Assembly (NCBI RefSeq): GCF_020037025.1
Contig: NZ_JAIQLH010000147.1
Coordinates: 1-37,107, forward strand
Source of the DNA: Streptomyces huiliensis
Lineage (GTDB): Bacteria; Actinomycetota; Actinomycetes; Streptomycetales; Streptomycetaceae
Reading direction: 5' to 3'
DNA: 37,107 nucleotides
Shown here: piece by piece, positions 30,425-37,107 of the stretch
How the letters are laid out: every line of letters starts with the position of its first letter
How positions within the stretch are numbered: the first letter of the stretch is position 1
Program-made: the position numbers and the translations under genes
Notes under the pieces: generated by a model
The model's database searches: none
What the model was told of the DNA's origin: nothing
The model's input: only the letters and a program-made list of their open reading frames with translations

Positions 30425-32512
30425 TCAGGTGACGGGCATCGCCGTCACTTGTCCGTCCCGCAGCAGGAAGACGCGGTTGCCCGCTCCGGCCGTCAGCCAC
30501 TCGCCGTAGCCGTTCGACCAGGTCCACACGGGCGCACCGGTGGCCTTGTCCAGGGCGATCATGCCTTTGTCCTGTGCGTCCGAGACCCAGACCATGCCCC
30601 CCTGGACGGTCACGGAGGCGGTGTACGCCAGGCCTGCCAGTGAGCGGGTCCAGTCCGCCTTGCCGTCATGGCGGTTCCGCCGGCTGATGCGGTCTCCGTC
30701 CACGGCGTACAGCGCGTCCCCGTCGAGGACTGGTGTGCTCCAGCCTCCCACGTATCCGTAGGACTTTTCCTTGGCCGGTATCGACCAGATCTCCCCGCCG
30801 TCGGCCGCTCTCCTGGCCGTCAGGCTGTTGCCGCCCAAATACACGGTGCCGCCCGCGAAAACAGGAGGTAGTCCGACTGCCATTCCTTGGTGCGGCAGCC
30901 GCCACACCGTACGACCGGTTCCGGCGTCGAGCGCGGCAGCGTTCCCGGCCTCCCCGCCGAACAGCACCAACCGCCCGCTGCCGGCCGCCGCCCGCGAGTC
31001 ACCGCTGTCGTAGTGGTGGGAGATCGGCGTCCGCACGTCCCACAGGAGGGCCCGCTTGGTGAGGTCGAACGCGCACACCCGGTCCTCCGTGGTCTCACCG
31101 GTGGTGACGTACACCGTCGACTCGTCGGCCGCCAGAACGCGCATGACGTTTTCGCCCGCGCTCCACCTCGTTCTGCCCGTGCCGGTGTCGACCGCGGCGA
31201 GCCGGTCCTCGAAGACCGTGGCCACCAGCCCGTTGGGGAGCGGGGCGCTGTGGGAACGGTGTTCGTTCGGCACGACCCACCGCTCCCGACCGTCGGTCAC
31301 ACGGAGCGCCGTCAGACCTTCCTTTCCCGCGACGAGGAGGAGATCGCGCACCGGCTGCAGCCACCGCCCCAGCGGATGCGCCGTGACCGGCCCCCACAAC
31401 GGTGTGGGCGGCTCGCCGTCACGGTGATCGGCGGCGTCCAGGCGCTTGGCGTCCCAGGGCCGCGGTTCCGGCGTGGCCTCCTTTTCCGCCGGTCTCCCGC
31501 CATCGCCGTCCTTCCCGAGCAGCCACCACGCGCCGCCGCCCGCCGCGGCCAGGGCCAAAGCGCCGCCCCCGGCCAGGCCGACGACGAAACGCCGGCGGCC
31601 CGGGCAGCCGGGCGTCTCCGGTACCGGGGGCGCGCAGAGTTTCCGGGCCTCGGCCTCGCGCCGGGCGATGTCGTCGGCCAGCGGACCTCGGCGCCACAGG
31701 CGCCGGGCGGACTCGGGCGGCGCGAGGGCGGCGGCGACCTGGGCCGGCGACGGCCGGTGGGCGGGGTCACGGGCGAAGCACGGTGCCACGACCGGGCGCA
31801 GGGCCGGTGGCAGGGCGGAGAGGTCCGGCGCGCCGTGCACGACCTGGTACTGGACGGCCGCCACGTCGGTGCCGCCGTACGCGCGGCGGCCGGTCGCCGC
31901 GTAGGCGAGGACCGCACCCAGGGCGAAGACGTCACCGGGTGGCCCGACGCGCAGCCCGAGCACCTGCTCGGGCGGGCCGTAGCCGGGGGTGACCGGGCCG
32001 GTTCCGGTGGTGGTGAGGGTGAGACCGTGTTCGGGGCGGGCGATGCCGAAGTCGATGACCCGCGGGCCGGTGGAGGTCAGGACGATATTGGCGGGCTTGA
32101 GGTCGCGGTGGACGAGACCGGCGGCGTGGATGTCCTCGAGCGTCCGGGCGAGGACCGCCCCCACAGCGCGTACGGCCGCCTCGTCCAGGGGGCCGCGCCG
32201 CTCGACGACCTCGTCCAGCGTAGGGCCGGCCAGGAATTCGCTGGCGATCCACGGCCGTTCGCCCTCCGTCCAGGCCCCGAGCACCCGGGCGACGCCCGGG
32301 CTGGTCACCGCTTGCGCGGCCCGTGCCTCGCGGACGAAGCGGTGGGACATGTGCGGATCGTGTGCCAGCTCCGGCAGCAGCACCTTGACGGCGACGGCGT
32401 GGCCCCTGTCGTGGCGGCCGAGGTAGACCTTGCCCATGCCGCCTTCCCCGAGGACGCCGAGGATCCGGTGCGGGCCGAGACGGACCGGGTCGCCGGTCGC
32501 GAGCGCCTTCAT
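30425..32512 (-). CDS. Receptor-like Ser/Thr protein kinase with PQQ-type beta-propeller
   Basis: The N-terminal kinase domain is intact: Gly loop GEGGMG (22-27), ATP lysine K43 in VAVK, catalytic loop HRDLKPAN (135-142), DFG (154-156) and the GPPEQ segment. A transmembrane helix at ~309-332 follows a proline/charge-rich juxtamembrane linker. The rest (340-695) is a PQQ/quinoprotein-like beta-propeller with repeated GREWV/TGR-W blades facing outside the cell. Such kinases sense ligands and phosphorylate cytosolic targets. Start ATG at 32512 with AAGGA about 11 nt upstream. Paralogue of the kinase at 32599. Its next gene, convergent, is the eccE-coupled protein, so it may act on T7SS components. 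Confidence 0.9.
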   Translation of the reverse strand: MKALATGDPVRLGPHRILGVLGEGGMGKVYLGRHDRGHAVAVKVLLPELAHDPHMSHRFVREARAAQAVTSPGVARVLGAWTEGERPWIASEFLAGPTLDEVVERRGPLDEAAVRAVGAVLARTLEDIHAAGLVHRDLKPANIVLTSTGPRVIDFGIARPEHGLTLTTTGTGPVTPGYGPPEQVLGLRVGPPGDVFALGAVLAYAATGRRAYGGTDVAAVQYQVVHGAPDLSALPPALRPVVAPCFARDPAHRPSPAQVAAALAPPESARRLWRRGPLADDIARREAEARKLCAPPVPETPGCPGRRRFVVGLAGGGALALAAAGGGAWWLLGKDGDGGRPAEKEATPEPRPWDAKRLDAADHRDGEPPTPLWGPVTAHPLGRWLQPVRDLLLVAGKEGLTALRVTDGRERWVVPNEHRSHSAPLPNGLVATVFEDRLAAVDTGTGRTRWSAGENVMRVLAADESTVYVTTGETTEDRVCAFDLTKRALLWDVRTPISHHYDSGDSRAAAGSGRLVLFGGEAGNAAALDAGTGRTVWRLPHQGMAVGLPPVFAGGTVYLGGNSLTARRAADGGEIWSIPAKEKSYGYVGGWSTPVLDGDALYAVDGDRISRRNRHDGKADWTRSLAGLAYTASVTVQGGMVWVSDAQDKGMIALDKATGAPVWTWSNGYGEWLTAGAGNRVFLLRDGQVTAMPVT

Positions 32513-32598
32513 GGCGGGGGAGTCCTTTCACCGGGCCGCGTCGACGGCGCGGGCGGGGCCGGGGCGGCTATTCGACCGGGGCGGGCTACCGCGGCCGG

Positions 32599-34800
32599 CT
32601 ATTCGAAGGGGAGAGCACACACGTAGTCACCGGACGTCCAGACGAGGTGGCCTGCCCGCTCGTGGGCGACGGGCGCGCCACCCACGCGCCCGGGGACGTC
32701 CATCGACCAGGCGATCCGATGGGTTTGCAGGTCGACGGCCCGGATCTGGTCCCGCGCACCGTCCGTCGCGACGACGTAGAGGTGCGTTCGGCCGAGCACC
32801 GGTGCCATGGAGCCCGGCGGCATGCCGGGGAAGGGCGTCTCCCACAGCAGTTCCCCGGTGGCGGCGGACAGGGCGACGACGCCGCGGGTCCCCTCCGCCG
32901 CGTAGACCACACCGGCCCTGACCGTCGGCGGGCCGTAGGCGCTGGTCGTCGCGGAAAGGTCGCCCTTGGGGCGGCCCTTGCCGAACGTCCAGGCCGGCTT
33001 GCCGTCGTCCAGGCCGACGGCGGTCAGCTCCGTCCCGGCGAAGTAGACGTGCCGGCCATCGGTCGCCGGCTTCCCGGTGTCCATGAAGGAGGTGTCGAGC
33101 CGCCGCCCCGGGAGCTCCAGGTCCCACTCCCGACGGCCGTCCGAAAGCCGGTGTGCGACCAGGAGGTTCGTGCGTTGCGGCAGCAGAGGCCGGGCGTAGA
33201 GGAGGTGGCCACTGCCGACGTCGGCCACGATCCTGTCCGTCGAGGAGCCGGGGACATGGTTCCCGAGAGGCTGGTTCCAGAGTCGCCCGCCCGTCTTCGT
33301 GTCGACGGCGAGAAGCGACCAGGGCTCGTCGTCCCGGTCGCCTCCCTTGCGTGCGGCCAGGTAGACCACTCCGCCGAACACCGCCAGGGGTTCGGCGTGG
33401 CCACTGCCCGAGGAAAGGTCGGCGAAGGGGCCGGCGATGTACTCCAGCCCACCGGTGTCCGAGACGTTGTAGACCTTCAAACCCTTCGTATTCCGGCCGT
33501 CGGACACGCAGGCGTAGACGCGTTCGGTGTCCGCCGTGAACTCGTACGACTGCTTGACCGACGTGGCCGTCCACCGCTTGAGCCCGGTCTTCGCCTCGAA
33601 GGTGACCAGTCCCGCCTGCCCGCGGACCGCCACCAGAGTGCCGACGACGAGGGGCGGACGACTGTCGTCCGCCTTGTCCAGACGAGCCCACCAGGTGGCG
33701 CGGCCGGGGATGTTGGCGGGGCGGGCGAAGCGGGCGGGACCGGTGGTTTGGGGACGTTCCCGGCCGTTCCACCAGAGCCAGCCGCCCGTGCCGGCCGCCG
33801 CGACGCCGAGGGTCGAGCCGCCGGCGATGCCGAGGAGGCGGCGGCGGGAGAGGGCGGGCGGGAGGCCGGCGGGTGCCGTCGGGGCGTCGGGCGATTGCGG
33901 GGGCGGGGGGAGGCGGTGGGGCTGGAGGCGCCAGACGTCGGTGGCCCGCCGGGCGGTCTCGGCGAGGAGGGTGTCGGGGAGGGCGGTGGGGAAGTCGTCC
34001 GTGCCGGCGAGCAGTTCGGCCAGTTCGGCCGTGGCGGGGCGGCGGGCGGGGTCCTTGTCGAGGCAGCGGGTCAGTACGGGGATGAGGGCGGGGGGCAGGC
34101 CGGACAGGTCGGGGGCCGCGTAGCGGACCCGGTAGAGGAGGTCCGCGGCCTGGCCGCCGCCGAACGGGGCGTGGCCGCTCGCCGCGAAGACGAGGACGCC
34201 GGCGAGGGCGAACACGTCGCCCGCGCCGGTGTGCTCGACGCCCGCCGCCTGTTCGGGGGACATGTAGGCGGGGGTGCCGGCCGCGGTGCCGAGTCGGGTC
34301 AGCCGCTCGTCGCCGAGCGCCCGCGCCACACCGAAGTCGATGATCTTCGGGCCGGAGGCGGTGACGAGGACGTTGGACGGCTTGAGGTCCCGGTGGACGA
34401 CGTCCGAGCGGTGCAACTGGGCGAGCGCCCGGCACAGGGCGGCGCCGAGCGCCCGTACGGTCCGCTCGGGGAGCGGGCCGCACAGCTCCACGGCCTCGTC
34501 CAGGGGCGGGCCCAGCACGTATTCGGTGGCCAGCCAGGGCTGGGGCGCGAACGGGTCGGCGTCGACGACCCCGGCGCCGTACTCCCCGCCGATCACCCGG
34601 GCGGCGTCGGACTCCAGCCGGAACCGGGCCCGGAACGCCTCGTCGGACGCGAACCGCGGGTGCACGGCCTTGAGCGCGACCGTCCGGCCGCCCGTGGAGC
34701 GGCCCAGGTAGACCGTGCCCATGCCGCCGCCGCCCAGCCGGGCGACGAGCCGGTAGGGGCCCAGGTGCTGGGGGTCGTCGTGGTGGAGGGGCAGAGGCAT
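32599..34800 (-). CDS. Second receptor-like Ser/Thr kinase with PQQ-type beta-propeller
   Basis: The 733-aa protein has the same plan as its neighbour: Gly loop GGGGMG (23-28), K44 in VALK, HRDLKPSN (136-143), DFG (155-157), SPEQ activation segment, an internal hydrophobic membrane segment (~325-345) after a proline-rich linker (RLPPPPQSPDAP), and a large PQQ-like propeller (~370-733) with blades such as TKTGGRLWNQPL and AATGELLWETPF. I choose the ATG at 34798-34800, which shares a base with the stop of the upstream pseudokinase (TGATG), so the two are coupled. An 86-bp gap precedes the first kinase; it contains a repeat of ggctattcga. Confidence 0.9.
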   Translation of the reverse strand: MPLPLHHDDPQHLGPYRLVARLGGGGMGTVYLGRSTGGRTVALKAVHPRFASDEAFRARFRLESDAARVIGGEYGAGVVDADPFAPQPWLATEYVLGPPLDEAVELCGPLPERTVRALGAALCRALAQLHRSDVVHRDLKPSNVLVTASGPKIIDFGVARALGDERLTRLGTAAGTPAYMSPEQAAGVEHTGAGDVFALAGVLVFAASGHAPFGGGQAADLLYRVRYAAPDLSGLPPALIPVLTRCLDKDPARRPATAELAELLAGTDDFPTALPDTLLAETARRATDVWRLQPHRLPPPPQSPDAPTAPAGLPPALSRRRLLGIAGGSTLGVAAAGTGGWLWWNGRERPQTTGPARFARPANIPGRATWWARLDKADDSRPPLVVGTLVAVRGQAGLVTFEAKTGLKRWTATSVKQSYEFTADTERVYACVSDGRNTKGLKVYNVSDTGGLEYIAGPFADLSSGSGHAEPLAVFGGVVYLAARKGGDRDDEPWSLLAVDTKTGGRLWNQPLGNHVPGSSTDRIVADVGSGHLLYARPLLPQRTNLLVAHRLSDGRREWDLELPGRRLDTSFMDTGKPATDGRHVYFAGTELTAVGLDDGKPAWTFGKGRPKGDLSATTSAYGPPTVRAGVVYAAEGTRGVVALSAATGELLWETPFPGMPPGSMAPVLGRTHLYVVATDGARDQIRAVDLQTHRIAWSMDVPGRVGGAPVAHERAGHLVWTSGDYVCALPFE

Positions 34801-35783
34801 CAGGACGGTCCGTGGTGGGGTGGGTGCGGGGAGGGCGCCGGTTCCGCGGCGAGGACGGCGGCGGACTGGCGGACGAGCGCGGCGACCACCCGGGCCGGCA
34901 GCCAGCCGGGGGTGAGGAGCGCGCCCGCCCGGCTCGGCCCGCCGTCCAGGACGGTGGCCCCCGGGCCGGCCAGGGTGGGCGGGGGGCCGAAGCCGGCCGG
35001 TGCCGGGCCGAAGCCGGGGGCCGCGCCGGGGAGCTCGTCCAGCAGCCTCGGGACGGACGGCCGGTGGGCGGGGTCGCGGACGAGGCAGGCGGAGACGAGG
35101 GCGCGCAGGCCCGCGGGGAGTTCGTCGCGCTCGGGGACGGTGTACCCCGTCGCCGCGTAGGCCAGGACCGCGCCCAGGGCGAAGACGTCGCCGGGCGGCT
35201 CGGGCCGTGCCCCCGCGAGTTGTTCGGGGGGCACCGTGCCCGGGGCGAGGCCGACGGGTCCGGTGCCGCCCGGCCCCGGCGGGGTCGCGGCGCGCACCGC
35301 GCCGTAGCCGGTGAGGCGGGGGCCGTCGGCCGTCAGCAGGACGGCCGCGGGAGCGAGCCCGGCGTGGGCCGCGCCCGTCGCGTGCACCGCGGCCAGGGCC
35401 TCGGCGAGGGCGGCGCCGAGCGCGCGGACGGTCCGCTCGGGCAGCGGACCGCCGTGCGCGGCGAGCGCGGCGGGCAGCGGGAGGGCGGGCAGGTACGGGG
35501 TGGTGTACCAGGCGGGGGTGGCTTCCGCCGCGTCCGTTCCGACCTCGTCCACGACGGCCGTCCACGGTCCGAACAGCCGCCGGGCGGCCTCGGCCTCGGC
35601 CCGGAAGCGGCCCGGGTCGGCGCCTTCGAGAGGCGCGGCGACGAGCACCGTGCGGTCGCCGTCCGAGGACCGTGCGACGAACCGGCGCTCGGCGGCGGGG
35701 ACGTCACCCGCCGGGGCGTCGAGCCGGCCCAGCACCGCGTACGGGCCGATCCGGCCGGGATCGCCCGGGCGCGACGGTTCCAT
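34800..35783 (-). CDS. Pseudokinase (degenerate Ser/Thr kinase domain)
   Basis: The 327-aa protein has the whole kinase fold by sequence (IGPYAVLGRLD... through DVFALGAVLAYAATG and DPAHRPS) but has lost the catalytic residues: the ATP lysine position reads VLVA (A49), the HRDLKPSN loop reads HAGLAPAA (140-147) and DFG reads GYG (159-161). No nucleotide-phosphotransfer is expected. A Pro/Ala-rich tail follows with no membrane helix and no propeller. The ATG at 35781-35783 has GGGGGAG 8 nt upstream. It is the first gene of the operon and is coupled to an active kinase, suggesting an allosteric partner or scaffold role. Confidence 0.85.
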   Translation of the reverse strand: MEPSRPGDPGRIGPYAVLGRLDAPAGDVPAAERRFVARSSDGDRTVLVAAPLEGADPGRFRAEAEAARRLFGPWTAVVDEVGTDAAEATPAWYTTPYLPALPLPAALAAHGGPLPERTVRALGAALAEALAAVHATGAAHAGLAPAAVLLTADGPRLTGYGAVRAATPPGPGGTGPVGLAPGTVPPEQLAGARPEPPGDVFALGAVLAYAATGYTVPERDELPAGLRALVSACLVRDPAHRPSVPRLLDELPGAAPGFGPAPAGFGPPPTLAGPGATVLDGGPSRAGALLTPGWLPARVVAALVRQSAAVLAAEPAPSPHPPHHGPS

Positions 35784-36131
35784 TCCGGCCACTCCCCCTC
35801 GCACGATTACAGATGAACAGAACAGATGAACAGACGAGTACAGGAGCCTACTCATGCGCCGGCCCGGCCCGGACGGCGGCCGAGCGCGAGGGCGGTGACG
35901 GGGGTTCCGGTCCCGGTACCGGACCGTGACCCGTGCGGGACGGTGCGGGAGTGTGCGGGCCTGCCGCAGTGCTACGGATGACGATTAGTCTTGATGACCG
36001 TACGCATGGAGAACCCGACGCCGGGGGCCCGCAGCGTGACGTATGGGGGAATCGGGCGGTCGTGCGCCGGGAACGGCCCGGAGTCGGCAGGTGATTCCCC
36101 GAAGCGCCGGACCACACCAGCAGGAGGCATT
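35784..36131. promoter_or_regulatory. Divergent intergenic region between pseudokinase and EspI-like gene
   Basis: This 348-bp stretch holds no credible gene. On the right a clear ribosome site (AGGAGG) precedes the next gene. Near the pseudokinase two copies of acagatgaacag (35809-35820, 35822-35833) repeat with 13-bp spacing. A near-palindrome around ggtaccgg lies near 35917-35927, and three gtgcggg units follow it. I see no strong -35/-10 pair. Confidence 0.4.
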
Positions 36132-37107
36132 GTGAGCAGCGATCGGAACGAGATCCGCGCGGCCGGGACCACAGCCGGCGAGAACCGGTCCGACGCCGAC
36201 CACGAGCTGGACCAGGATCAGGAGGTCGAGCACACGGGCGAGTTCACCATCGATTACACGCCGCCTGCCTGGTACGTCCAGACCGCGCCGCCCGCGCCGA
36301 CCACTTCGCCCGCTCCGGCCGCTCCGGCCCCGGTGGTTCCTCCGGCGCCTCCGGCCCCTTCGGCACCGCCCGTCGCGGCGGGCGAGTCCTCCGCGTCGTT
36401 CGTCTCCGGGCCGTCCGCTTCCGGGCCGTCCGCTGGTGACGGGCCGGGGGCCGACGAGGCGTCGGATCGCGGTGCGGCCGGTGTGGCGGGTGTGGCGGGC
36501 GCAGACGCGCCGGCCTTGGACGCGCCCGAGGTGGCGGGTCCGGCTGTCGGCGATCCGGCTGTCGACGCTCACGCCGTGGACGGGAAGGACGCCGACGGGA
36601 GCGCGGACGACGGCGAGGGCGCGCGGCCGGGTGACGGCGCGGGACACGGCCTCGACGGTGCCGGCGAGAGCGCCGCTCCGGAGTCCACGCCGGCCGGGGG
36701 GACGACGACGCCCGCGACCGTGCGGTTCTCGGCCGCGACGCTGCGGGACGAGATCGCCGCGCACGCGTCGGAGCCCGGCGCATCCGCGGAGGGGGCGGAG
36801 GTCGCGGACGCCGCGGAATCCGCCGAAGCCGCCGAAGCCGCCGAAGCCGCCGAAGCCGCCGAAGCCGCCGAAGCCGCCGAAGCCGCCGAAGCCGCCGAAG
36901 CCGCCAAGGTGCCCGAGAAGCCGGATACTTCCGATGAAGCGGATATGAGTGGCACTCTGCGCAGCGAGGGCACCATGCGGTTCTCCTCGGGTTCGCTGCG
37001 CAACCGGACGGGGGCCGCGGCGGCCGGGGACGCGCCCGCGGCCGAGGAGGCGGCGGACGCGCCGAGCACGTCGACCGAGTCCTGGACCCCGCCCTCCGTT
37101 CCGCAGG
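36132..37107 (+). CDS. N-terminal part of a large disordered Pro/Ala-rich protein (EspI/MinD-like?), runs off right edge
   Basis: The frame opens at GTG 36132 with AGGAGG 4-9 nt before it and stays open for 325 codons to the window end. The start shows a conserved-looking block TGEFTIDYTPPAWY near residues 35-48, then a long Pro-, Ala- and Gly-rich disordered segment, two TxRFS-type short motifs (TVRFSAATLR near 200; TMRFSSGSLR near 282), and nine Ala-Ala-Glu repeats. No catalytic domain is visible. Position at the end of the T7SS locus recalls EspI-like proteins, which have an acidic/proline-rich N-terminus before a ParA/MinD-type ATPase; the ATPase, if present, would be beyond the edge. Thr residues could be kinase targets. 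Confidence 0.6.
   Translation, partial: MSSDRNEIRAAGTTAGENRSDADHELDQDQEVEHTGEFTIDYTPPAWYVQTAPPAPTTSPAPAAPAPVVPPAPPAPSAPPVAAGESSASFVSGPSASGPSAGDGPGADEASDRGAAGVAGVAGADAPALDAPEVAGPAVGDPAVDAHAVDGKDADGSADDGEGARPGDGAGHGLDGAGESAAPESTPAGGTTTPATVRFSAATLRDEIAAHASEPGASAEGAEVADAAESAEAAEAAEAAEAAEAAEAAEAAEAAEAAKVPEKPDTSDEADMSGTLRSEGTMRFSSGSLRNRTGAAAAGDAPAAEEAADAPSTSTESWTPPSVPQ
36821..36906 (+). repeat. Nine-copy 9-bp repeat (Ala-Ala-Glu) in coding sequence
   Basis: The unit gccgccgaa is repeated nine times in frame and encodes (AAE)n, a helical acidic stretch. The unit is a multiple of three, so changes in copy number keep the frame. Confidence 0.85.

Noticed and set aside
32647..35160. Long plus-strand open frame opposite the kinase genes
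   Set aside because: Antisense shadow of the kinase and pseudokinase genes with no domain.

Overview
The window is from a high-GC actinomycete, almost certainly a Streptomyces. Evidence: very high GC with strong third-position bias; a pre-16S leader of Streptomyces type at the left edge; the gene order rnj-dapA-thyX-dapB-M16 protease-pnp-rpsO, which I recognise as a conserved Streptomyces chromosomal block; and, directly next to it, the Streptomyces type VII (ESX/T7SS) secretion locus.

Layout. 1-578: the 5' end of a 16S rRNA gene leaving the window leftwards, its leader hairpins, and a tandem promoter region, separated from rnj by a 14-bp-stem terminator. 579-10229: housekeeping genes, nearly all on the minus strand: RNase J, dihydrodipicolinate synthase, flavin-dependent thymidylate synthase, a small TPR-like membrane protein, dihydrodipicolinate reductase, an M16 protease translationally coupled to PNPase, and ribosomal protein S15. 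One small plus-strand membrane protein sits among them behind a bidirectional terminator. 10407-30347: the T7SS: EccD, EccC, two mycosins, two WXG100 proteins with their own strong promoter and terminator, a WXG100-headed proline-rich protein, a coiled-coil protein, EccB, EccE and a protein of unknown function coupled to EccE. A polymorphic toxin/immunity module lies inside it at 16126-20244. It holds a WXG100-like-headed protein with a C-terminal YwqJ-type deaminase, a SUKH-3-like immunity protein, a stand-alone deaminase domain, a two-domain SUKH-3-like protein and another SUKH-3-like protein. 30425-35783: two Ser/Thr kinases with predicted beta-propeller sensor regions, and a pseudokinase coupled to one of them. 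36132-end: the start of a long, disordered Pro/Ala-rich protein with a nine-copy Ala-Ala-Glu repeat, possibly an EspI/MinD-like T7SS accessory protein.

How the parts may work together (inference). EccB, EccC, EccD and EccE form the membrane secretion machine and the mycosins are its membrane-anchored proteases. The WXG100 pair, the WXG100-proline-rich protein and the deaminase toxin are candidate substrates. The SUKH-3-like proteins would protect the producer from the deaminases. The kinase, kinase and pseudokinase group lies between the secretion genes and the EspI-like gene and could regulate the system by phosphorylation. The stretch from about 17.9 to 24.3 kb looks less GC-rich than the flanks by eye, consistent with exchange of toxin, immunity and substrate cassettes within a conserved locus.
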